A stretch of 64,000 bases of DNA from the NCBI GenBank assembly GCA_003259005.1, contig QLII01000001.1, positions 868,001 to 932,000 of the forward strand, read 5' to 3'. Source of the DNA: Spirosoma telluris (GTDB lineage: Bacteria > Bacteroidota > Bacteroidia > Cytophagales > Spirosomataceae). The position numbers and the translations under genes are program-made. A model generated the notes under the pieces. It was given only the letters and a program-made list of their open reading frames with translations. It was not told the DNA's origin and searched no databases. Positions 57,161-64,000 of this stretch are shown here, piece by piece (position 1 is the first letter of the stretch; the number at the start of each line of letters is the position of its first letter).

Positions 57161-58033
57161 ATGACTCCAGCTTGTGAAGTATTACCGCCAATTAAAACCA
57201 ACTTACATGTTTCTAACTCATTTCTTTCTAATAAGATAAGTAATAAGGTATTCATAGGAGCCGTAGTGAGCTCTAATAATGCAAGGCGTGGTGTTCGATT
57301 TATGCTAATTAAAACACTAGGCCCTAGGTTGACGGAATGGGAAAATACCGCCGTCTTTTTTCGTCACCACATATGCGAACGAAACAACGTAGATGCGTTT
57401 TATGAGTTGACAAAAAAAAATAGTATCGTTTTTTGCTTACGGATCGAGCTTGCTTCATCAATCCTATTAGAAGAATATCAATGGTATAAAATCATTCGCT
57501 ACTGTTTACTTTGTATAGACGGAATAGATTCGCCAAGCGTCGTATTCTCAAATCCATGTAAATCGAATTCGCTGGAAATTTTCATTCAAAATCCAAAGGC
57601 CTATATAAATAATGATGTTTATAAAAAAAACCAAAAGCTGCTATATCAACTAATGGCTATGCAGATTTCTATTTGGCTATATAAACCCTCCTATATAGAA
57701 GTGAATTTTGGTTCTAAAGACTTGAGCCAGTTATCGAGCTTAGATCAGCAACGTTATATTGCCAGAGCCATATTTGATTCGTTGTCTATAGGTCGAGTTA
57801 GAACTATTACGCAATTGATAAATATTTTAAAGGGAGAGCATACTATAGAAACAGATATTAAATTTAAAAATGAGGGTCGAATTTTGTTTAGATTTCGCTG
57901 TAGCCTGTTTCAAGTATGGCATACGTCAGGGGAATTTATTATGTCAACGAGCGATATAAAATCGTGGCTAAATTTTAATAATGAATTTAATGATTCTTTA
58001 GCCGTAGATCGCGTGCTGAATGGTATAAAATAA
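57161..58033 (+). CDS. Unrecognised AT-rich gene
   Basis: 290 residues, intact frame, no signal peptide at the start (MTPACEVLPPIKTNLHVSNS). I recognise no family. The composition is visibly richer in A and T than the adhesin, with many Lys, Asn and Ile codons, which may mean horizontal transfer. Segments such as FFRHHICERNNVDAFYELTK and YIARAIFDSLSIGRVRTITQ could be helical. The C-terminal half is hydrophobic-aromatic but has no clear membrane helix. It is flanked by a strong terminator upstream and 215 bases of AT-rich spacer downstream, so it is probably its own transcript. Could be cytoplasmic. Confidence 0.55.
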   Translation: MTPACEVLPPIKTNLHVSNSFLSNKISNKVFIGAVVSSNNARRGVRFMLIKTLGPRLTEWENTAVFFRHHICERNNVDAFYELTKKNSIVFCLRIELASSILLEEYQWYKIIRYCLLCIDGIDSPSVVFSNPCKSNSLEIFIQNPKAYINNDVYKKNQKLLYQLMAMQISIWLYKPSYIEVNFGSKDLSQLSSLDQQRYIARAIFDSLSIGRVRTITQLINILKGEHTIETDIKFKNEGRILFRFRCSLFQVWHTSGEFIMSTSDIKSWLNFNNEFNDSLAVDRVLNGIK

Positions 58034-58248
58034 TGTAAATTTCGGGTAATATGATAAGTTGAGGTTATTAAAAATTACATTCATGTAATTTTTATGCTAG
58101 TTAATGATAGATAAAAAAATAATTACAAACAATGTGGTAGTTTTAAATAATATGCGTGATGTAGTTATTGAAGATTGCCTAAAAATCGCGTTACGTTCAC
58201 AAAATACACTTTATGCATTAAGTTCTATCTATTGAATCTGAATAGGAT

Positions 58249-59175
58249 ATGTTCGCCTACAAAACTCCCTGGATTGCCTTGCTTGCCTTATGGATATTAT
58301 GTTCAATTTGGTGGCATGTTTGCAAAATAAAATATCTCTGTATAGATGAAGGTCAACCAGCCTTAACCTCATCTAAAACCTCTGTTTTTACGATTGCAGA
58401 TGGTAATCGGTTCCGGCTGGAACTGCCTGGCAATTTCAGGCTCGCCAAATCAAAACCGAACATTAATGCCAATTCCCTGAGTCGATCATTAGATACGTTG
58501 GTAGCCTATTTGAAAGCCAATCCTGGACGTTCAATGACTATTATAGGCTACTATTCATTAGCCGAAACCAATGCGACTAACTTTAAGAATCTGGGCCTGG
58601 CCCGTGCGGAAGAAATGAAGCGGTATTTAATGCAGCAAGGCATATCCGCCGAATCGCTACAGACTATAAGTGTAAATGATAACCTACTATTTACAGCGCA
58701 GGGAGACTCCCTTGAGGGTGGACTCGACTTTGCATTTGCGGATAGCGAAAAAATAAAAACTGAGCCCTTAACAACAACCGTCGTAGCTACTACCAAAGAA
58801 GAGGAGTTAACTGCATCCCCAAAATTCAGATCAATAGTTAACCCCATTGATTTATATTTTCCATTGGATGGAACTAACTATTTCAAAACAATAGATACAA
58901 AAATCTTTTTTGATGAGGCAATTCAGTATCTACGCGAGAATAAAGACAAAAAACTTCTCTTAACCGGGCATACCGATAACTCTGGCCCGGAGCCGGTGAA
59001 CATGCAATTATCCCTCGCACGAGCCAATATGGTAAAGGCAAATCTATTAAAAGCAGGCGTCAATCCAGACCAGATTGAGGTGCAACCAAAGGGAGAAACT
59101 CAACCTAAAGCGGATAATAGCACCTTATCAGGTCGCCAGGCCAATCGGCGGGTTACGGTAGCGGTCGTACAATAA
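58249..59175 (+). CDS. OmpA family protein with two OmpA-like halves
   Basis: 308 residues. An N-terminal membrane anchor (WIALLALWILCSIWWHVCKI) is followed by a first, degenerate OmpA-like half (about residues 45-150: RFRLELPGNF, then LVAYLKANPGRSMTIIGYYS and LARAEEMKRYL) and a second full OmpA C-terminal domain (about 195-305: LYFPLDGTNYFKTID, LLLTGHTDNSGP, LSLARANMVKANLLKAGVN, GRQANRRV). Such domains bind peptidoglycan. The pair is typical of Bacteroidota OmpA proteins that sit next to helix-hairpin-helix genes, as here. Start at the ATG at 58249. Likely periplasmic, anchored in the inner membrane. Confidence 0.85.
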   Translation: MFAYKTPWIALLALWILCSIWWHVCKIKYLCIDEGQPALTSSKTSVFTIADGNRFRLELPGNFRLAKSKPNINANSLSRSLDTLVAYLKANPGRSMTIIGYYSLAETNATNFKNLGLARAEEMKRYLMQQGISAESLQTISVNDNLLFTAQGDSLEGGLDFAFADSEKIKTEPLTTTVVATTKEEELTASPKFRSIVNPIDLYFPLDGTNYFKTIDTKIFFDEAIQYLRENKDKKLLLTGHTDNSGPEPVNMQLSLARANMVKANLLKAGVNPDQIEVQPKGETQPKADNSTLSGRQANRRVTVAVVQ

Positions 59176-59244
59176 CTTAGCTCAACTGGTTGTCAGGTGA
59201 AGAATAACAATTGCCCCACCGTAACTCAATAAACTTCCCTAATC

Positions 59245-59715
59245 ATGTTCGAATTAAATCCGTACAATCTATTCTCTGTCAAGATTATCCATTTGATTAT
59301 GGGGCTTGTCTCCTTACTGCTGGGCTTCATTATTGGGTACATATCCCGTCGTAGGTTAGTCGATCAGTTAGACCAAAAGCTTACTAGCACAAAACGCAAA
59401 CTCGTTGATTGTAAATTGAAAGTAAATGACGAAAGTCTGGTTCTACATCGAATTCGTTCTCGTGCAGGTGAAATCAACTTTAGTCGCATTAGTAACGCAT
59501 TGGTGTCCGAGGCAGATGATCTGAAAGATATTATCGGTATTGGGCCGTTTCTGGAAAAGAGGCTTCATGCAATTGGCATTTATACGTTTCGGCAAATTGC
59601 CAACTTTAACCAGGAAGATATTGAAAAAATAAATGACATTATCGAGTATTTTCCTGGGCGTATTGAACGCGACCATTGGGTTAGTCAAGCGGCTATTTTG
59701 GCCCAAAAAAAGTAA
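59245..59715 (+). CDS. Membrane-anchored helix-hairpin-helix protein
   Basis: 156 residues. An N-terminal helix (IIHLIMGLVSLLLGFIIGYI) is followed by a charged linker (DQLDQKLTSTKRKLVDCKLK) and a C-terminal helix-hairpin-helix domain (DDLKDIIGIGPFLEKRLHAI, then GIYTFRQIANFNQEDIEKIN and FPGRIERDHWVSQA). This domain is often called 'flap endonuclease-like' but shows no nuclease residues here. Such genes in Bacteroidota are commonly next to OmpA genes, and a membrane-to-peptidoglycan or DNA link has been suggested only by context. It lies 69 bases after the OmpA stop, likely the same transcript. Confidence 0.8.
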   Translation: MFELNPYNLFSVKIIHLIMGLVSLLLGFIIGYISRRRLVDQLDQKLTSTKRKLVDCKLKVNDESLVLHRIRSRAGEINFSRISNALVSEADDLKDIIGIGPFLEKRLHAIGIYTFRQIANFNQEDIEKINDIIEYFPGRIERDHWVSQAAILAQKK

Positions 59716-59775
59716 GTGTTATTGTAATTTTTTTTCTTTACCCCATCATTAGTTACTATAAACCACAACTCCAGT

Positions 59776-59961
59776 ATGTTCGGATTGAATCCTTTTAGTC
59801 GTTCGGTTGCCATTACCGAAATCCTATTGCTTTTACTTTTTATAGCCTTCGTAGGCTGGCTTATTAGTCAGTTGGTTTTTCGGAAACGAATTTCCAAACT
59901 ACTTTCCAGAATTGAGTATGAGGAAGCTGAATTGCACAAATGTTATAAGCTTACAAATTAG
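59776..59961 (+). CDS. Small membrane protein, short paralogue of the upstream N-terminus
   Basis: 61 residues: MFGLNPFSRSVAITEILLLL and a helix to FVGWLISQLVF, then a basic/acidic tail ending HKCYKLTN. It matches the first 60 residues of the preceding helix-hairpin-helix protein (MFELNPYNL..., membrane helix, charged segment, C-K-L) but lacks the HhH domain. It could be a truncated duplicate or a partner subunit. Spacing of 60 bases suggests the same transcript. Confidence 0.65.
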   Translation: MFGLNPFSRSVAITEILLLLLFIAFVGWLISQLVFRKRISKLLSRIEYEEAELHKCYKLTN

Positions 59962-60009
59962 ACCTATCAATGTGCAACTTTTTTTTGATTTAGTTTAACA
60001 AGTCCAGTA

Positions 60010-60561
60010 ATGAAAAAAAGAGATTTACTATTATTTGTACTAGCTGCCGCACTAAAGGTAGCTACTGGTATGGCTCAGTCAAATACACTATTAGTGTATG
60101 GTGCTGTAACAATTGATTCCCAAAAAGCAGGAACCGAGACTAGTAGTAGTTATGGTTTTTCCCCCGCTATTGGCTATCAATGGAATGATCAGTGGACTGG
60201 AGGTATCAATCTTAATTTGGCAGGCACAAACTATACGGACAAATCCTCTGAAGTAGCCGTAGGTCCATTTATACGGTATACGAAGTCATTAGGAGGCCTG
60301 TTTGCGGTATATGGCCAGTTCAATGCCAATAGTTTATCCGGCAAAACGGGCAATATCAGCTATAGTGGTTTTCAGGGTACTCTTTTTCCTGCAATTGGGG
60401 TAAACTTAAAAAATAGCTTTGCGCTCAATTTTACCTTTGGCTCACTAGGCTTTACGTCCCAGAAATTTGACAATACTCCCAACGCACAAACGCATTTCCA
60501 TTTTGGCTTTGGGAGCGGAGCAGGTTTTGGTATTTCAAAAAACTTTGGGCTAAAAAAATAA
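60010..60561 (+). CDS. Small outer-membrane beta-barrel protein
   Basis: 183 residues. Signal peptide (MKKRDLLLFVLAAALKVATG, cleavage near GMAQ). The rest alternates hydrophobic and polar residues in beta strands with aromatic ends: YGFSPAIGYQWNDQWTGGIN, VAVGPFIRYTKSLGG and FQGTLFPAIGVNLKNSFALN. The size fits an eight-stranded barrel of the outer-membrane beta-barrel superfamily. It ends FGISKNFGLKK. No enzymatic motif. It follows the OmpA cluster closely and precedes aquaporin. Confidence 0.75.
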   Translation: MKKRDLLLFVLAAALKVATGMAQSNTLLVYGAVTIDSQKAGTETSSSYGFSPAIGYQWNDQWTGGINLNLAGTNYTDKSSEVAVGPFIRYTKSLGGLFAVYGQFNANSLSGKTGNISYSGFQGTLFPAIGVNLKNSFALNFTFGSLGFTSQKFDNTPNAQTHFHFGFGSGAGFGISKNFGLKK

Positions 60562-60623
60562 TCCTCCGATCAAGCATATAATGTGCAGCGCATGGATTGA
60601 TTTAACTTATCATTTATCTTCTT

Positions 60624-61336
60624 ATGAAAAAGTATTTAGCTGAGCTAATTGGTACATTTTCCTTGGTTCTCTTTGGTTGTGGAGCCGCTAGTATATCGGG
60701 CATTTCTGCTACCGGACCAGACGGAATCGGTTTACTAGGTATCTCTTTAGCCTTTGGCTTGACTGTGGCGGTTATGTGTTATGCAATTGGCCCAATTTCG
60801 GGTTGTCACATTAATCCCGCTATTACAATTTCTATGTGGGTTGCGGGTAAAATTAACCGTCGGAAGTTGTCGGTTATATCGTAGCCCAATTCCTGGGTGC
60901 AACGTTGGCCTCTCTACTTTTATATTTCATTCAAAGCGGGGCCCCTGGTTTTATGATGAGTGAATGGGCACTAGGGTCTAATGGCTGGGGAGTTGGTTAT
61001 CTCAGTGCGTATGATACTACATCCGCTTTCGTAACCGAACTCGTGTTTACCTTCTTGTTTGTACTGATTATTTTTAAAACAACTGCTCCAGGAGCAAACA
61101 GCTCGATGGCAGGTCTGTCAATAGGTTTAGGGTTGGTACTGATTCATTTGGTGGCAATTCCCATTACAGGTACCTCTGTCAATCCGGCCCGCAGCTTTGG
61201 GCCCGCTATTTTGGCGGGGGGTAAAGCCCTTCAGCAATTGTGGTTATTTATCGTAGCACCAATTGGTGGGGGAGTTCTAGCCGCCCTGGTCTGGAAAGGC
61301 CTATTTGAAGCCGAAGTAGACAAAAACAAAGCGTAG
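60624..61336 (+). CDS. aqpZ: Aquaporin Z (one frameshift)
   Basis: Two frames join into about 237 residues after one G is restored near 60866-60868 ([18 protein letters not shown]). Both NPA boxes are present, HINPA and SVNPAR; the selectivity filter region [15 protein letters not shown] matches water-selecting members. The N-terminus [20 protein letters not shown] is typical. It is an inner-membrane water channel. Length and motif order are normal. It sits in the same direction as the small barrel upstream, 62 bases apart. Confidence 0.92.
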
Positions 61337-61398
61337 CTATAATCGCTTGGTTTCAGCTGTTTTTCTCTGATTATGGCATCAATTAAGCTATCAGTACA

Positions 61399-61818
61399 AT
61401 GGAACAAATAAAGCAAGTGTTATACTCATATTTTCAGTTTCGGGCAGCTGTTTTACGAGTCTTTGAGGATCACCATTTACCAAAGGATGAATTAAAGCTA
61501 CTAATTGTACAGGACAGTAATGCGATTTATCGTAGAAGAAACAATCCATCTCTGTGGCAACCAGCTGAAATACATCGGTTAGGGAAGAGGCTCGGCATTT
61601 GGGATGGTCAATATAACCGGTTACAAAGCTTATGCCACTTACTGGAATGTTTGCCCCAGGATGAACAGCTACAGGTATATAAATGGGCTTGCCTTACTGT
61701 AGATAAAATGATAGCCAGAAGCCAGAATGTTAACAATTGGCAAAGTCGAGAACTGTATAAGCTACTGTCATGGTTTTCCCGCAAGCCAATGGCTTCCCAA
61801 ACACGAATCCGCCGGTGA
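61399..61818 (+). CDS. Unknown small protein overlapping an ECF sigma factor
   Basis: 139 residues, intact, no signal peptide. It has a mostly helical character: FRAAVLRVFEDHHLPKDELK, IYRRRNNPSLWQPAEIHRLG, then LQSLCHLLECLPQDEQLQVY. I recognise no family. Its stop (TGA 61816-61818) overlaps a GTG that can start the sigma factor (61815), so they are translationally coupled; a role in control of that sigma factor is possible, but nothing marks it as an anti-sigma factor. Confidence 0.65.
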   Translation: MEQIKQVLYSYFQFRAAVLRVFEDHHLPKDELKLLIVQDSNAIYRRRNNPSLWQPAEIHRLGKRLGIWDGQYNRLQSLCHLLECLPQDEQLQVYKWACLTVDKMIARSQNVNNWQSRELYKLLSWFSRKPMASQTRIRR

Positions 61819-62354
61819 AACGATACCTATCCGATGAAGAAACAATTCGCAGTTTGTTTCCTCAACAGCCCGCTCAATGCCTGGAGATACTCTATTCGCG
61901 CTATGCCAGCAAAGTATATCAGCACTGTTTAAAGATGACAAATCATTCGCAGCAAGCTGAAGACTTCACCCATGATATCTTTCTGAGAGTCTTTACTGTA
62001 CTGGGTTCATTTGAGCACCGGGCAAAATTCTCGACCTGGCTTTATTCCATTTCATTTAACTATTGTCTGGATCAACTTCGATTGTCGAAACGATTGACTG
62101 TTGTACCTATAGATCTTAATCATAGTTGGCAAAGTGATGATTCCTGGGAGTTATCCTATAAAGAAGTAGCCCAACAGGTTAAAAAGGCAATGGGTCATCT
62201 ATCGGCAATGGATCGAACATTCTTAGAACTGAAATATGAAGAGGGGCTTAGCTTAGAACAAATTGCCCAACAATATAACCTGACCCCAGGGGCAGTAAAG
62301 ATGCGTCTTAGTCGAAGTCGGCAGCGAGTAAAGTCGATTTACATGCTACTATAA
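61815..62354 (+). CDS. ECF sigma-70 family RNA polymerase sigma factor
   Basis: About 179 residues from GTG 61815, or 194 from ATG 61770 inside the preceding gene; GTG was chosen because it gives a 4-base stop/start overlap (GTGA) with the previous gene. Region 2 is seen in LEILYSRYASKVYQHCLKMT with DFTHDIFLRVFTVLGSFEHR, and region 4 in LSLEQIAQQYNLTPGAVKMR followed by LSRSRQRVKS. ECF factors direct polymerase to a restricted set of promoters, usually for envelope or stress functions. No anti-sigma gene follows. A long hairpin ends the transcript. Confidence 0.9.
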   Translation: MKRYLSDEETIRSLFPQQPAQCLEILYSRYASKVYQHCLKMTNHSQQAEDFTHDIFLRVFTVLGSFEHRAKFSTWLYSISFNYCLDQLRLSKRLTVVPIDLNHSWQSDDSWELSYKEVAQQVKKAMGHLSAMDRTFLELKYEEGLSLEQIAQQYNLTPGAVKMRLSRSRQRVKSIYMLL

Positions 62355-62356
62355 AC

Positions 62357-62419
62357 CATCGCTTCTTACTGGCCGGTAAGTTGGGTTTTGCTTAACTTAC
62401 CGGCCAGTAAGAAGCGATG
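62357..62419 (+). terminator. 26-bp perfect inverted repeat after the sigma factor gene
   Basis: 62357-62382 (CATCGCTTCTTACTGGCCGG plus six bases) is the exact reverse complement of 62394-62419, loop of 11 bases, followed by TTTTAAG. It begins two bases after the sigma factor stop. It is unusually long and perfect for a terminator and could also be a dispersed repeat. Confidence 0.65.
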
Positions 62420-62429
62420 TTTTAAGTAC

Positions 62430-62574
62430 ACTCATAATTAGACAGCAGATCAATTACTTGTTACAACCAAAGAAGCACACGTGTTGAAATCGATAGTTTA
62501 TTGCCTACTCAGTGACAGCATCTGAAGTAGTTAGTAGGATCAAAATTGGCTAGCCATACCTAGGTAGTCAAGCA
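62430..62574. other. Non-coding stretch
   Basis: No gene or clear structure is seen in this part; it lies between the sigma factor terminator and the dispersed repeat. Confidence 0.5.
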
Positions 62575-62700
62575 AATTTAGATTTTCGGGGCGGCATCGG
62601 CCGTCCGTGCGCCGGGTCGCCGGATTCTTTCTCAGGGATTGCTAATCGTCGATAAGCAATCATAAAATCTATAGAATCAAATTTGGCCAACTACTTACGC
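62575..62700. repeat. Diverged copy of the 22.5-kb MITE-like element, opposite orientation
   Basis: Words shared, in order, with the reverse complement of 22453-22603 include TTTAGnTTnTCGGGG, a GCG-rich centre, GATTCT, CAATnATAAAATCTA, TAGAATCAAA and TTTGGnCA. The termini are eroded. No coding frame is present. Confidence 0.5.
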
Positions 62701-62977
62701 TGTAAGCCGCTCAGTATTGCCTCCTTTCTGTTTTTCCGCTCTATTCCAGATAGACATCCAGGTCAGTGACTTGCTCGCATTTATAGGAATTAGGTAAGGA
62801 GTGATTCCTTAGTCAATTTATAGGATCATCTGATTTACCGCTTTCTCAAGTCTTTTAAAACTATGGGCATGACCCATTATTACTAGTTACCAAACTAGTT
62901 CCACACCGTCTATACCTCAACTTAACGTTACCTATCTTATTTATAAGCTGTCAAATCAGACAAAATCTGTTAAAAAG
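62701..62977. other. Leader region of the sensor kinase gene
   Basis: No coding frame; it should contain the promoter of the sensor kinase gene. I see no motif that I can assign with confidence. Confidence 0.5.
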
Positions 62978-64000
62978 ATGAGTATTTGGAAAAGTAGAGA
63001 GGGCTGGATTAAATTCTGGTGGATGCTATTGCCTAGCATTTTTTTGGCCCCGATTCTTCTCTCAGCCCAGCCAGCAAGTTTTAACCGACCTCAAGTACTC
63101 ACAGAAGCAGAGGGGTTACCCCAGGGGTTCGTTTCCGATATTATACAGGATCAGAAGGGGTTTATCTGGATGGCTACTCGCGATGGGCTTTGCCGTTACG
63201 ATGGGCAGCGATTTAAAGTTTTTCAGCCTACTACCGAAACGAAAACATCGCTTTCGTTTCCCGATGTGCTCTATTTGAAACCCGATCATCGAGGACGTAT
63301 TTGGATTCGGAATACCTATAAGGAGCTTGATTTGTTCGATCCTGTTCGCGAAACATTCCAAAACTTTTCCCGTCAACCGTATTATAAGCGAGCCTTTAGT
63401 CGTGACTCTCTCCGGCAATTTTGTCCCGATCGCCGAAATCGCTTATGGCTATACTTCCGCTATAAAGGTCTGCTTTCAATTGACTTGACCACAAATCGTA
63501 TACAGTATTACCCCATAAGAGTACGGATAATCGTACGTTTAATGGGGGTATTGTAAGCGGAATTGTTGAAGACGAAAAAGGATCAATCTGGTTTTCGACC
63601 TCTATCGGTCTGGATCGGTTCGACGACCACACAGGACAATTTACCCATTACCAACACCAGGGAGGTAAGTCCAATTCGCTGCCTGATAATGATCTACACC
63701 GTTTATATAAGAAGCCCAATGGCAATCTACTGATAGCATCCGGTGGCATTTGACCCTCTTAAACCCGAATACAGAAAAATTCCAGTCCTTCCCGCTGTCC
63801 CAACCAAGTTACTTCACGCACATACCTAAATTTGTCTCGGATGCACAAGGGAATACGTACTTCTACCACTCGAATGCATTATTCCGGTTTAGCGAAACGG
63901 CTGGAATACAGAAAATTCCCCAGTTTATAGGTAGCTCCCGTTATCTTAGTTTCTACATTGATCGATCCAATGTATTTTGGGTTGGTACCAATGGACACGG
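62978..64000 (+). CDS. Hybrid two-component sensor with two-component propeller repeats, N-terminal part (two frameshifts)
   Basis: Signal anchor WMLLPSIFLAPILLSAQ, then propeller (Reg_prop) blades: LPQGFVSDIIQDQKGFIWMA with TRDGLCRYDG, LKPDHRGRIWIRNTYKELDL, FCPDRRNRLWLYFRYKGLLS, IVSGIVEDEKGSIWFSTSIG. Breaks near 63511-63514 (a C run) and 63745-63753 shift the frame; after them the frames are open and continue WHLTLLNPNTEKFQSFPLSQ and VFWVGTNGHG to the window edge. The full protein would have Y_Y_Y, kinase, receiver and AraC-type DNA-binding domains in this family; none of those is in the window. It probably senses a periplasmic polysaccharide signal. Confidence 0.8.

Noticed and set aside
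59245..59715. Nuclease activity of the helix-hairpin-helix protein
   Set aside because: Only the HhH fold is visible; no catalytic acidic cluster is present, so the annotation as a nuclease is not supported.
1..64000. tRNA and rRNA genes
   Set aside because: I saw no cloverleaf with a TTCnAnnC-type arm and no rRNA-like stretches on either strand by eye; a weak tRNA could still be missed without a dedicated scan.

Overview
The window looks like a chromosome segment of a Bacteroidota bacterium, order Cytophagales, most like Spirosoma and its relatives. The grounds are a giant type IX secretion (T9SS) adhesin with a gliding-motility C-terminal sorting domain, a PorP/SprF partner gene directly behind it, the start of a periplasmic-propeller sensor kinase, an Lrp-linked dipeptide epimerase cluster, and the general codon style. 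This is inferred from gene content; no taxonomic marker such as rRNA is present.

Layout. 1-5.4 kb (minus strand): siroheme methyltransferase cobA, a siroheme nitrite/sulfite reductase and transketolase. 5.6-7.2 kb (plus): dCMP deaminase, ACP phosphodiesterase and a rhodanese-like lipidless exported protein, joined by start/stop overlaps. 7.4-9.8 kb (minus): an APC amino-acid permease and a DUF3445 heme-dependent N-demethylase. 9.9-15.2 kb: a divergent cluster with a dipeptide epimerase and a DUF1611 P-loop protein on the minus strand, and an Lrp/AsnC regulator and a serine hydrolase-D-aminoacylase fusion on the plus strand; it probably handles peptides that contain D-amino acids. 15.3-23 kb (minus): AraC regulator, aldo/keto reductase, ArsB-type transporter, shortened metallophosphoesterase, MFS transporter, AI-2E family exporter and YtxH protein. 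Remnants of an IS110 transposase and of an ECF sigma factor lie inside this stretch. 23.5-24.9 kb: an IS110 element with a highly structured leader, which is a candidate bridge RNA.

25.8-56.7 kb is the centre of interest. An FG-GAP/ASPIC secreted protein is followed by one enormous reading frame (27484-55704, about 9,414 residues once repaired). Its parts run in order: signal peptide, 11 copies of a roughly 140-residue beta domain, a propeller-like domain, about a dozen SdrD_B domains, a long array of Cys-containing modules (including a 687-bp near-identical array), SprB repeats, Ig-like modules, DUF11 domains and a type B T9SS sorting domain. A PorP/SprF gene starts 6 bp after it. 57-61.3 kb: an AT-rich gene I cannot place, a double OmpA-like protein, a membrane-anchored helix-hairpin-helix protein with a short paralogue, a small beta-barrel and an aquaporin. 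61.4-64 kb: an unknown small protein that overlaps an ECF sigma factor, then a truncated (window edge) hybrid sensor kinase.

One caution governs the whole annotation. About 40 genes or gene segments are interrupted by single-base frameshifts. Nearly all are losses of one base, mostly in G or C runs. In the giant gene all 24 shifts go in the same direction. This is best explained by systematic base loss in the sequence, not by gene decay, so I annotate the repaired genes as single features and note each break.
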